From: Granulosicoccaceae bacterium
GTDB lineage: Bacteria > Pseudomonadota > Gammaproteobacteria > Granulosicoccales > Granulosicoccaceae
Assembly: GCA_020629835.1 (NCBI GenBank)
Contig: JAHDCO010000001.1
Location: 62,001 to 126,000, forward strand
DNA: 64,000 nucleotides
Direction: 5' to 3'
Each line of letters begins with the position of its first letter. Positions within the stretch are counted from its first letter, which is position 1. Both the position numbers and the translations under genes were made by a program. Below, piece by piece: positions 34,313 to 42,811 of this stretch. The notes beneath the pieces are model-generated. The model made no database searches, was not told the origin of the DNA, and saw only the letters and a program-made list of their open reading frames with translations.

Positions 34313-36076
34313 ATGCCACGCATGACCCCCAGTGAAGCGTTTGTAGAAACGCTTGTCGCTAACGGCGTTACAGACATTTTCGGCATCATGGGCTCTGCGT
34401 TCATGGATGCAATGGACATATTCGCACCTGCGGGTATCCGACTCATTCCGGTTGTGCACGAGCAGGGTGCTGCTCACATGGCCGATGGTTACTCTCGAGC
34501 AACGGGTCGTCACGGTGTTGTGATCGGTCAGAACGGTCCGGGTATCTCTAACTGCGTTACCGCTGTTGCGGCGGCTTACTGGGCGCACAGCCCAGTCGTT
34601 ATGATCACTCCGGAAACCGGCACCATGGGTATGGGTTTGGGTGGTTTCCAGGAAGCCAACCAGCTGCCAATGTTCCAGGAGTTCGTGAAGTACCAGGGTC
34701 ACGTAAATAACCCTAATCGTATGGCTGAGTACACAGCCCGTTGTTTTGATCGCGCCATTTCTGAAATTGGCCCCACCCAGTTAAACATTCCACGCGATTA
34801 CTTCTATGGCGATATCAACGTCGATATTCCCAAGCCGATGCGATTGGATCGTGGCGCAGGTGGTGAAGACGTACAACGAGAAGCTGCCGAGCTATTAGCT
34901 TCTGCAAAATTCCCGGTCATCCTGTCTGGCGGTGGTGTGGTGATGGCAGAGGCCGTTGATGATTGTGTTGCCCTGGCAGAGCGCCTGGGTTGCCCGGTCG
35001 TTAACAGCTACCTGCACAACGACTCATTCCCTGCAAGCCATCCTCAGTGGGCAGGCCCTCTGGGTTATCAGGGCTCGAAAGCCGGCATGAAGCTGATCGA
35101 AAAGGCGGATGTCGTTCTAGCGTTGGGTTCACGTCTTGGGCCATTCGGCACCTTGCCACAACACGGTATGGACTACTGGCCGAAAGATGCCAAGATCATT
35201 CAGGTAGACGCTGACCACAAGATGTTGGGCTTGGTTAAGCCAATCTCTGTCGGCATCTGTGGTGATGCAGGCGCAACCGCACGTGCTTTGCTGGCTCGTT
35301 TGAACGACATGACGCTGGACTGCGATGCCACACGTGATGAGCGTATGGCAACCACCAAGCAGGAAAAAGACGCCTGGGAAGCGGAGCTGGATGCATGGGT
35401 TCACGAAACTGACAGCTTTAGCCAGGACATGATCGCTGAAGCTGAGGCCGAAGAAGGCAGCTGGTTAGCGCCTCGCCAGGTCTTGCGTGAACTCGAAAAA
35501 GCCATGCCCGCTGATGTCATGGTGTCTACCGACATCGGTAACATCAACTCAGTGGCAAACAGCTACTTGCGTTTTGAACGTCCACGCAGTTTCTTTGCGC
35601 CAATGAGTTTCGGTAACTGTGGATACGCACTGCCGACGATGATCGGTGCGAAGTGTGCAGCGCCTGAGCGTCCAGCCGTGGCCTACGCTGGTGATGGTGC
35701 CTGGGCCATGAGCATGACAGAGGTTATGACCTCCGTTCGTCACAATATCCCGGTTACGGCGGTGGTTTTCCACAACCGTCAATGGGGTGCTGAGAAGAAG
35801 AACCAGGTGGATTTCTACGGTCGTCGATTCGTGGCCGGTGAACTTGAAAGTGAAAGCTTTGCTGAGATGGGGCGTGCGATGGGCGCCGAAGGTGTCACTG
35901 TGGATCAGTACGGTGATGTGGGCAAAGCGCTGAGCAATGCGATCGATGCACAGATGAATCACGGTAAGACCACGGTCATCGAAGTCATGTGTAACCGAGA
36001 GCTGGGCGACCCCTTCCGCCGCGATGCATTGTCAAAGCCAGTACGTCACCTGGCGAAGTACAAAGACTACGTATAA
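34313..36076 (+). CDS. xsc: Sulfoacetaldehyde acetyltransferase
   Basis: This 587-residue thiamine-diphosphate enzyme converts sulfoacetaldehyde and phosphate to acetyl phosphate and sulfite, the key desulfonation step of taurine, isethionate and related sulfonate degradation. Xsc-specific stretches include the N-terminal TPSEAFVETLVANGVTDIFG, HEQGAAHMADGYSRATGRHG, TGTMGMGLGGFQEANQLPMF and the ThDP/Mg motif YAGDGAWAMSM followed by NRQWGAEKKNQ. AGGAG lies 8 nt ahead of the ATG. tauR is upstream and a strong terminator follows. Phosphotransacetylase (pta), taurine dehydrogenase or transaminase and sulfite exporter genes, common neighbours, are not present in this window. Confidence 0.96.
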   Translation: MPRMTPSEAFVETLVANGVTDIFGIMGSAFMDAMDIFAPAGIRLIPVVHEQGAAHMADGYSRATGRHGVVIGQNGPGISNCVTAVAAAYWAHSPVVMITPETGTMGMGLGGFQEANQLPMFQEFVKYQGHVNNPNRMAEYTARCFDRAISEIGPTQLNIPRDYFYGDINVDIPKPMRLDRGAGGEDVQREAAELLASAKFPVILSGGGVVMAEAVDDCVALAERLGCPVVNSYLHNDSFPASHPQWAGPLGYQGSKAGMKLIEKADVVLALGSRLGPFGTLPQHGMDYWPKDAKIIQVDADHKMLGLVKPISVGICGDAGATARALLARLNDMTLDCDATRDERMATTKQEKDAWEAELDAWVHETDSFSQDMIAEAEAEEGSWLAPRQVLRELEKAMPADVMVSTDIGNINSVANSYLRFERPRSFFAPMSFGNCGYALPTMIGAKCAAPERPAVAYAGDGAWAMSMTEVMTSVRHNIPVTAVVFHNRQWGAEKKNQVDFYGRRFVAGELESESFAEMGRAMGAEGVTVDQYGDVGKALSNAIDAQMNHGKTTVIEVMCNRELGDPFRRDALSKPVRHLAKYKDYV

Positions 36077-36099
36077 AGCGAGTCTGGTAGGTCAGAAGA

Positions 36100-36132
36100 G
36101 GGAGCGGTGTTACCATGCAGCGCTCCTTTTTT
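36100..36132 (+). terminator. Intrinsic terminator of xsc
   Basis: GGAGCG (36101-36106) pairs with CGCTCC (36121-36126), and a T6 tract follows directly. It lies 24 nt after the xsc stop codon and separates xsc from the dehydrogenase gene. Confidence 0.85.
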
Positions 36133-36168
36133 ATGTCTGCAATAAACAGTTGAGATTGAGGTGTTGAT

Positions 36169-37047
36169 ATGGCCACAGTTGCGTTCTTAGGCTTAGGTGT
36201 TATGGGTTACCCCATGGCCGGCTATCTCATCAAAGCAGGCCATGACGTGCGTGTTTACAACCGCACTGCGTCAAAAAGTGCTGATTGGGTGAGCACGTAC
36301 TCGGGTGGCACAGCATGCGAAACGCCGAAAGAAGCGGCCACAGGTGCTGAGTTTGTTATGGCTTGTGTAGGCAACGATGATGATTTGCGATCGGTGGTAC
36401 TGGGTGAGAACGGTGCGCTTGCTGGCATGAGCGAAGGTTCTTTGTTTGTTGATCACACCACCGCATCAGCATCGGTTGCAAGAGAGCTTTACTCGGTTGC
36501 TGCAGAGCAGGGTGTGGGCTTTCTTGATGCGCCTATCTCAGGCGGGCAGGCCGGTGCAGAGAACGGGGCATTGACCATCATGGTGGGTGGAGATTCCGAG
36601 GCGTATAACCGGGCCGAACCCGTGATGGAGCTGTACGCAAAATCCGTGCGGTTGATGGGGGATAGTGGTGCCGGACAGCTCACCAAAATGGTTAACCAAA
36701 TTTGTATTGCCGGGCTTGTTCAAGGTTTATCAGAAGGGCTGCATTTTGCCGAGTGCGCAGGGCTTGATGGTCGTGCGGTTGTTGATGTGATCTCCAAAGG
36801 TGCCGCACAGTCATGGCAAATGGAGAATCGCTACGAGGGTATGCTCGATCGGGAATTCGATTACGGCTTTGCGGTGGATTGGATGCGTAAAGACCTGGGG
36901 ATCGTTCTGGACGAAGCGCGCGTGAATAAAGCGTCTTTACCCGTAACGGCCCTGGTGGATCAGTTCTATCGGGATGTCCAGGCCGCTGGTGGTGGCCGTT
37001 GGGATACCAGCAGTCTCATCGTAAGGCTGCCGAAAGCGGATTCTTAA
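36169..37047 (+). CDS. NAD(P)-dependent beta-hydroxyacid dehydrogenase family protein
   Basis: This 292-residue oxidoreductase belongs to the family of 3-hydroxyisobutyrate dehydrogenase, tartronate-semialdehyde reductase and sulfolactaldehyde reductase. The N-terminal dinucleotide motif is FLGLGVMGYPMAGYLIKAGH, the substrate-binding signature DAPISGGQAGAENG, and the catalytic lysine lies in GQLTKMVNQ. It has its own GAGGTG ribosome site but sits downstream of the xsc terminator, so it may be expressed partly by read-through. Given the location, reduction of a C2 or C3 sulfonate aldehyde is an attractive guess, but family similarity alone does not give the substrate. Confidence 0.85.
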   Translation: MATVAFLGLGVMGYPMAGYLIKAGHDVRVYNRTASKSADWVSTYSGGTACETPKEAATGAEFVMACVGNDDDLRSVVLGENGALAGMSEGSLFVDHTTASASVARELYSVAAEQGVGFLDAPISGGQAGAENGALTIMVGGDSEAYNRAEPVMELYAKSVRLMGDSGAGQLTKMVNQICIAGLVQGLSEGLHFAECAGLDGRAVVDVISKGAAQSWQMENRYEGMLDREFDYGFAVDWMRKDLGIVLDEARVNKASLPVTALVDQFYRDVQAAGGGRWDTSSLIVRLPKADS

Positions 37048-37220
37048 GCGAAAAAATGCTGGTTTTGCGGGTAAAAGTTCGATGCCGACCGCGTAATTTA
37101 GCTTAGACACAATTGAAAGCTGCAGTAACGGCCGGGCTTGGCCGATTAGCTTGACGTCAGCCCGGGCTTTCAGTGTGTTGGTTATCACAGTTTGCTCGGC
37201 GCCCAGGATCGAGCACACTC

Positions 37221-38768
37221 ATGATCAAACCTTACCTTGTTGCAGGCCTATCGGTTGCGTTCGTCAGCCTGCCCATTCTGCTGTCAGCCTATCCGGATGC
37301 CCTGATTCCATGGCAATCAAACAGCACCAGTGACGGCACCAGCATCACCCCACGGCACGAGACGGGTTCAGTGGTTGTTGATGGGGATATGTACGTACTG
37401 GGTGGGCGTGGCATGCGCCCGGTTGAGGTGTATCGCTCTGGGCAGAACGGCTGGGAATCCCTGGGCGCCACCCCGCTTGAGATTCATCATTTCCAACCCG
37501 TGGCGGTAGGGTCAAAAATCTACGCGGTCGGCGCAATGACATGTTGCTACCCGGATGAACCTTCGGTTGCTGATATACACGTTTTTGACACCGCCAACAG
37601 CAATTGGAGCACCGAAGGAGTCATTCCAGTTGCAAGACGACGTGGGGGCGCGGGCGCGGTTGTTTATAACGAGCGTATCTATGTGGTAGGTGGAAATACG
37701 CTAGGCCATAACGGCGGTTCAGTTGCCTGGTTTGATGAGTTTGATCCCGCTACGGGAACATGGCAGACCTTGCCTGATGCACCGAACGCGCGGGATCATT
37801 TTCAGGCAGTGGTGGTGGGTAATCAATTGATCGTTACCGGTGGTCGTCAAACTGATCTTCCGAACCCGTTTGATAACACGGTAGCTGCTACTGACATCTA
37901 CAATTTTGACACCGGTGTTTGGCGAACCGGTGCCAGCATACCGACCTTGCGAGCGGGTTCGCCCACCGTGGGGTTTGGCACAGAGGTGATCGTTGTCGGT
38001 GGCGAAGCCGCCGGTCAAAGCACAGCATTTGATGTGGTTGAAGCCTATGACGTTGCCACAGATTCCTGGCGCACGCTGCAACCGATGTTGGAAGGAAGAC
38101 ACAGCGGTGCGGGTGCTGTTCTGGGTGATCGCCTGCACGTTATGGCAGGCAGCGCAGGCGTGGGCGGGGCACCGGAAATCGCTTCCCATGAAAGTGTGTC
38201 TTTAGTGGGTGGGGTAGAGGCGGATACCGATGTCGACAACGATGGATTATCCAATATGGATGAAGTCACCGTTCACTATACGGACGCGCAGTTGTCGGAC
38301 TCTGATAACGATGGTTTAAACGACGGCGCGGAAGTCATTAGCTTCAATACCAATCCTTTGATGGCAGATACCGATGCTGATGGTTTAAGTGACGGCGACG
38401 AAGTGAACGTACACAACACCAATCCTCTGGTGGCTGATAGTGACAGTGATGGCGTAAACGACGGTGATGAAGTTAATACTCAGAACACCGACCCGAATGA
38501 CCCGACCAACCCAAGTCAGAACACCGATGGTGGTACAACTGATGGTTCTGCTGGTGGTAGTGGCTCCGGTGATGGTGGTGGTTCAACCGACGGCAACGAC
38601 GGTGGTTCTGCAGGTAGTACTACGGGAGGTTCTGCGGGTGGTACAGACACTGGTTCAAATAGCGGCAACCAGAGCACCACAAAACGCGGTGCCTTGTCAC
38701 CTTTGGGTGCTACGCTCCTGCTTGTACTGACTGGGTTTCTATCAGTGCGGCGGCGCAAGGCGCAGTAA
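37221..38768 (+). CDS. Exported Kelch-repeat protein with calcium-repeat stalk and C-terminal anchor
   Basis: This 515-residue surface or periplasmic protein has a signal peptide (MIKPYLVAGLSVAFVSLPIL) followed by about five Kelch repeats (residues 40-320, with MYVLGGRGMRPVEVY, IYVVGGNTLGHNGG and LIVTGGRQTD) forming a beta-propeller. Four thrombospondin-type-3-like calcium repeats follow (DVDNDGLSNMDEV, DSDNDGLNDGAEV, DTDADGLSDGDEV, DSDSDGVNDGDEV). Next is a Gly/Ser/Thr-rich stalk, and finally a tripartite tail (SPLGATLLLVLTGFLSVRRRK) of hydrophobic helix plus basic cluster, as in sortase-like sorting signals. The Kelch ligand is unknown. The frame is open upstream, but ATG 37221 gives the signal peptide. 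Confidence 0.85.
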   Translation: MIKPYLVAGLSVAFVSLPILLSAYPDALIPWQSNSTSDGTSITPRHETGSVVVDGDMYVLGGRGMRPVEVYRSGQNGWESLGATPLEIHHFQPVAVGSKIYAVGAMTCCYPDEPSVADIHVFDTANSNWSTEGVIPVARRRGGAGAVVYNERIYVVGGNTLGHNGGSVAWFDEFDPATGTWQTLPDAPNARDHFQAVVVGNQLIVTGGRQTDLPNPFDNTVAATDIYNFDTGVWRTGASIPTLRAGSPTVGFGTEVIVVGGEAAGQSTAFDVVEAYDVATDSWRTLQPMLEGRHSGAGAVLGDRLHVMAGSAGVGGAPEIASHESVSLVGGVEADTDVDNDGLSNMDEVTVHYTDAQLSDSDNDGLNDGAEVISFNTNPLMADTDADGLSDGDEVNVHNTNPLVADSDSDGVNDGDEVNTQNTDPNDPTNPSQNTDGGTTDGSAGGSGSGDGGGSTDGNDGGSAGSTTGGSAGGTDTGSNSGNQSTTKRGALSPLGATLLLVLTGFLSVRRRKAQ

Positions 38769-38982
38769 GCTAAAACCGTGTAGCAACAGAACTTGTTTCG
38801 TCGGTAACATGACGCAACTGTAAGTTCTTTGACTTAAAAGTCAAATAATTGATGACGAGCGCGTGCATTGTAATTCGTTCGTTCAATACAATTTAACGCT
38901 TGCCGCTGCGAAACCCTGCAGTGCAAGCTATCCTTGTAGCCTTAACATCAGTCGTTCTATGGCTACAAGGATTCCGCGCCCC

Positions 38983-40377
38983 ATGAATAAGTTCGCAGCC
39001 AGCGCTTTTTTTGTGTCACTTACTGTGACCAGCACGCCTCTATTTGCACAAACCCTTGAGCAAGGCGAAACATTACCAAACGCAAAGCCAGGTGAGTGTT
39101 ACGCAAAAGTGGTAACGCCTGCGAAGTTTGAAACTCGCACCGAAGAAATTGTGGTGCAAGAGCAATCGGAGCGCATTCAAACCGTTCCCGCTTCTTTTGA
39201 AACCGTTGAGCAACGCGTGTTGGTACGTGAAGCCAGTCGGACACTCACGTATGTGCCTGCCACCTACAAAGAGGTGGTCGAGAAAGTGGAAACGCGGCCT
39301 GCTGAAGCAAACTGGGAAATGAAGGTAGGTAAGGTTTCGCATCCGGCTAGCCCCGGTGCGTTAGACGGCATCGCGGCGTCGGGCGTTGATTTAGATACCG
39401 TTCCAGAGACCGTATGCTTTCATGAACATTACACACCGGCTGAATACCGCACACAAGATCAGCGTGTATTGAAGCGTGCTGGCGGTGAAACCATTCAGGT
39501 GAGTGCCGCTGAGTATGAAACGGTGGAAGAGCGGGTGGTTATAAAAGAAGCTTCCAGTCGGTTGGTCAATGTGCCTGCGGTTTACCGAACGGAAACTGAA
39601 TCTGTCCTGGTTGAACCTGCACGCAGTGTTTGGAAAAAAGGTCGGGGACCGCTGGAACGCATTGATGACACGACTGGCGAAATCATGTGTTTGGTTGAAA
39701 TTCCAGCCCGCTATGAAACCGTAACCCGTTCGGTTCTTGAGTCTCCGGCCACCACGAAAACCGTGGATATCCCAGCCGTTTACAAAACGCTGGAAGTTGA
39801 GCGAGTGGTTCAGCGCGCATCGGAAGAGCGCGTGGCTGTCGAACCTCAGTACGCCACTGTGCCGACTCGAGTCAAAGTGGCCGATGCCGGCTTCTTTTGG
39901 TTGAAAAAAGGCGAAGAGGCCAGCGCAAGCGCAACTTACACAGGCAGAGAAGTGTGCTTAGTCCCGCGCCCTGCAGAATTTACAACGGTCAAAACGCAAG
40001 TGATTGATGTGCCTGCGTCTGTGAAAGTCGTTGAGCGTCCAGCGCAGTTTGAAACGGTGAAAGTACAACGCCTGGTGAAGCCTGCATCCGAAGAACGAAC
40101 AGAGATTCCGCGTTTGGTAAAAACGGTGACCCGACAGGTTCAAGTCGCACCGCCCACACTTGTGTGGCGACGTGTTCTGTGTGAAACCAACACCACACCT
40201 GAAATCATTCAACGCTTACAGCGAGCGCTTGCCCGCGAAGGGTTTGACCCAGGTCCGGCCGATGGTGTACTCGGCAGTGCGACGTTGTCTGCGGTTAAGG
40301 CTTATCAAGAAAAAACAAATCTTGATGTTGGCGGTGTTACTTACGAAACGTTGAAGTCGTTAAAAGTCGAGCGCTAA
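38983..40377 (+). CDS. Repeat-rich exported peptidoglycan-binding protein
   Basis: This 464-residue secreted protein has the signal peptide MNKFAASAFFVSLTVTSTPL, with cleavage expected after LFA. The body is built from about ten degenerate copies of a 20-25-residue strand unit of the type VPAxYxTVxxxVLVxPASxR, for example VPASFETVEQRVLVREASR, VPAVYRTETESVLVEPARS and IPAVYKTLEVERVVQRASEE. These are arranged as super-repeats each holding a Trp-rich insert and a Cys. A PG_binding_1 domain closes the protein (TTPEIIQRLQRALAREGFDP and GPADGVLGSATLSAVKAYQE). I do not know a characterised relative of the repeat part. ATG 38959 is an alternative start. The 3' end overlaps the convergent DUF457 gene by 18 bp. 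Confidence 0.8.
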   Translation: MNKFAASAFFVSLTVTSTPLFAQTLEQGETLPNAKPGECYAKVVTPAKFETRTEEIVVQEQSERIQTVPASFETVEQRVLVREASRTLTYVPATYKEVVEKVETRPAEANWEMKVGKVSHPASPGALDGIAASGVDLDTVPETVCFHEHYTPAEYRTQDQRVLKRAGGETIQVSAAEYETVEERVVIKEASSRLVNVPAVYRTETESVLVEPARSVWKKGRGPLERIDDTTGEIMCLVEIPARYETVTRSVLESPATTKTVDIPAVYKTLEVERVVQRASEERVAVEPQYATVPTRVKVADAGFFWLKKGEEASASATYTGREVCLVPRPAEFTTVKTQVIDVPASVKVVERPAQFETVKVQRLVKPASEERTEIPRLVKTVTRQVQVAPPTLVWRRVLCETNTTPEIIQRLQRALAREGFDPGPADGVLGSATLSAVKAYQEKTNLDVGGVTYETLKSLKVER

Positions 40378-41055
40378 GAACCACGACTGCCAGTTAGGAT
40401 CGATCGTCTGTAAGCGTTTGACAAAAGCGCTTACAGGCGGCGCCATCCATAAGCCGACAATCGTTACGGCAATAACCGCAGCGCTGCCCGGCCAGCGCGC
40501 AGTATCTATCACTTTTAAAGCAGAACCAAACGAACGTTTCACGCGCGCACCAGTAAAATCCACGCTGTAAATTTCATCCAGGATTAAGTGCGTCAAGCAG
40601 CCCAACATGACACCGGTACCCACCAGCCAACTAATGTCTGCGTCCTGCTGCCAGTAGCGATGGCATAACACTGCGGTACCAACACCAAACATAAGGCTTG
40701 CGGCCAGAGAGTGCAGTGAGCCTCTATGAACGGTAAATTTATGAAATAGCGCTCGCAATAGAAAGCGCACCACCACGAATAAAATTGCACCCAGTGCCAG
40801 GAGCTCCAGTACGCTGAAACGTGGCACGTGCTGCAGCATGCCTAGGATGGCTATCATCGCTCCGAGTACTAAAAACAAAGCCCGGCTGGGTGTTGATGCC
40901 TTCAGGTCGATATCGGGCAGTATGCCGCCAACGGCCGTAGCCGCAGCTAACAGCAGCGCAGGGGCCGTTGGAATGGACAAGCCTTTGGTTGCAACGGTGG
41001 CGTACACGGCACCCACAGCGGTTGCGGTGAAAATGTGTGTGTTAAAGTCAGCCAT
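40360..41055 (-). CDS. YdjM/DUF457-type inner-membrane metal-dependent hydrolase
   Basis: This 231-residue integral membrane protein of the DUF457 family has members that carry conserved His/Asp residues thought to bind metal. The pattern is present: MADFNTHIFTATAVG at the N terminus, AVGGILPDIDLKASTPSR, HRGSLHSLAASLMFG and GCLTHLILDEIYSVDFTGAR. About five to six membrane segments are seen. Substrate and physiological role are unknown; E. coli YdjM is an SOS-induced relative. No LexA box was identified upstream. It overlaps the convergent repeat protein gene and is divergent from the DUF1840 gene with a 33-bp gap. Confidence 0.85.
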   Translation of the reverse strand: MADFNTHIFTATAVGAVYATVATKGLSIPTAPALLLAAATAVGGILPDIDLKASTPSRALFLVLGAMIAILGMLQHVPRFSVLELLALGAILFVVVRFLLRALFHKFTVHRGSLHSLAASLMFGVGTAVLCHRYWQQDADISWLVGTGVMLGCLTHLILDEIYSVDFTGARVKRSFGSALKVIDTARWPGSAAVIAVTIVGLWMAPPVSAFVKRLQTIDPNWQSWFLALDF

Positions 41056-41088
41056 AGAGACCTGTCTACTGCTCGAGAAGCGAACAGC

Positions 41089-41400
41089 ATGTTAGTGACT
41101 TTTAAAACCGCTGGGCAAGCGAACATCACCATGTTTGGTGATGTGGCTAAAGACCTTTTAACGATGATGGGGCAAAGTGGCAATGTGCCTGGCGCCATTA
41201 TGGCTGAAGATGTCAGTTCGGCTCTGGCTGAATTACAAACGGCATTGAGTAATGTGGTTGAGGACGACGCGCCGCCACCGCTTGATGATGAGGACAACAC
41301 ACCCTCTCCGGTGGCCTTATCCGTGCGCGCTGCACCGCTGATTGATTTACTCGAATCAGCGGTGGCCAGTAACGAATCCGTGTTGTGGGAATCCGACTAG
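41089..41400 (+). CDS. DUF1840 family protein
   Basis: This 103-residue cytoplasmic protein matches the DUF1840 pattern: MLVTFKTAGQANITMFGDVA at the N terminus, LLTMMGQSGNVPGAIMAEDV, then a disordered acidic and proline-rich linker (DDAPPPLDDEDN), and VALSVRAAPLIDLLESA at the end. Function is unknown. The frame is open upstream, but the family begins at ATG 41089. The stop codon overlaps that of the convergent DUF1501 gene by 4 bp. Confidence 0.8.
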   Translation: MLVTFKTAGQANITMFGDVAKDLLTMMGQSGNVPGAIMAEDVSSALAELQTALSNVVEDDAPPPLDDEDNTPSPVALSVRAAPLIDLLESAVASNESVLWESD

Positions 41401-42809
41401 GCTTTCATAAAACCTAAATCCCGTACAGCAAAATTCTGCAGGTCGGGCAAGGCGGCTTGAATGGCGGTTTCATCAACGCCCATCCATCTCGACAGTGTGG
41501 CTCCGTATTGATTCACCGATAACTTCGGGATGATACGTCCGGCAAACGAACCGTCGTCTTCGCCGGCGTCATCCGGATTATTGTTACGGCGGTAGCTTGG
41601 CATCTCTCCAACCACTCGGCCACCGTCCACGGCGCCGCCAAAAACGAAGTTATGTCCGCCCCAGCCGTGATCGGTGCCGTTACCGTTACTGGTTAAGGTG
41701 CGCCCGAAATCGCTGGCGGTAAATGTGGTTACTGAATTTGAAGCGCCTATGTCATCGATAGTGTCTTGATAAGCTCCAACGGCTGCATTTAATTCCTGCA
41801 TGAGCAGAGGCTCGCGAACGCCTTGATTGGAGTGCGTATCAAAACCGCCCATCAAAACAAAAAACACCTGGCGAGTCATGCCCAGTTCTTCTCTTGCCGC
41901 GATAAGCCGAGCCACCAGATGCAGTTGTTTGGCGAGCTTATTCCGACTGTCGTAGCGCATTTGTGGCAACGTATTGCGGAGTAGCGCGGCGTGTAACGAA
42001 GCGGTGGCTACCGTTGCTCGATCAATACCACTCGAGATCGTTCTTAGCATGGCGGGGTTACCACTGGCTTCGCCTTGCGCAATTAAGTCTTCTAGTGTGT
42101 TGCCCACACGGCTTAATCGCGTGGACGGAATCCATTCAGAAATGTTATCCAGGCCGTACATTCTTTCCACGGCGAAATCTGCGTTCAGGCTTATGTAGCG
42201 AGAGTCGGCGGCGTCCAGCCAGGGATTGGATCCGGCAATGGAGAAAGCCGGGGTGATGGCTGACGGGCCGTTACACGTCACCGCGTGTTCTGTGATGGCG
42301 CCGCCCCAGCCAAAGCTGGATGTGCCACTGACGATGCCAGCACCGGTTTGCCATAGCTTCTGCTGTGTGTTGTGTGCAAACAGCGACTCGGGTAGGGCTT
42401 GTTCTGCCAAGTAATCCGATTGCGTAGTAGGGCGAATTAAGGTGCCGACGTTACTCACAACGGTCATGCGCTTTTGGTCATACAGAGTTTTAAATGCCGG
42501 CAACAGTGCATTGAAGCCGAACGCACCCTGGTCTGCATCACTGACGTTTAATAAGCCAGATTCAGGTATGGCAATTTCACCGCGCGATTCCAGGTAGTCG
42601 CTGTAGCCCTGATTACTGCCGGGGACAAACATATTGAATGAATCAGCGCCGCCTGCCATAAACAAGCAGACCAGCGACTTGGCTCCGCCGTCACAGCCCA
42701 TGGCGAGCGCATCTGTACCCGTCAGCATAGAAACACCAGAGCCGAGAGGAACCGCTGCTAATTGCTTCAGTAGCTTGCGTCGCTGTTTTTGAAAATTTGG
42801 TTTAGCCAT
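41397..42809 (-). CDS. DUF1501 family protein with Tat-like leader
   Basis: This 470-residue exported protein belongs to a sulfatase-like alpha/beta family found in many environmental bacteria. The leader has a twin-arginine pattern (QRRKLLKQLAAVPLGSG). Core motifs are LVCLFMAGGADSFNMFVPGS, SNVGTLIRPTTQSDYL, VLMGGFDTHSNQGVREP, VTTFTASDFGRTLTSNGNGT and DHGWGGHNFVFGGAV. These resemble the metal-binding layout of alkaline-phosphatase-superfamily enzymes. No enzymatic activity is established. The frame is open to 42977, but ATG 42809 is right for the leader and lies 2 bp after the stop of the DUF1800 gene, so the two form an operon. Confidence 0.9.
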   Translation of the reverse strand: MAKPNFQKQRRKLLKQLAAVPLGSGVSMLTGTDALAMGCDGGAKSLVCLFMAGGADSFNMFVPGSNQGYSDYLESRGEIAIPESGLLNVSDADQGAFGFNALLPAFKTLYDQKRMTVVSNVGTLIRPTTQSDYLAEQALPESLFAHNTQQKLWQTGAGIVSGTSSFGWGGAITEHAVTCNGPSAITPAFSIAGSNPWLDAADSRYISLNADFAVERMYGLDNISEWIPSTRLSRVGNTLEDLIAQGEASGNPAMLRTISSGIDRATVATASLHAALLRNTLPQMRYDSRNKLAKQLHLVARLIAAREELGMTRQVFFVLMGGFDTHSNQGVREPLLMQELNAAVGAYQDTIDDIGASNSVTTFTASDFGRTLTSNGNGTDHGWGGHNFVFGGAVDGGRVVGEMPSYRRNNNPDDAGEDDGSFAGRIIPKLSVNQYGATLSRWMGVDETAIQAALPDLQNFAVRDLGFMKA

Positions 42810-42811
42810 GA

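Noticed and set aside
34313-36076. Acetolactate synthase or oxalyl-CoA decarboxylase
   Set aside because: All are ThDP enzymes of the same fold, but the N-terminal third and the GTMGMGLGGFQE region match Xsc closely, and a MocR/TauR gene is adjacent.
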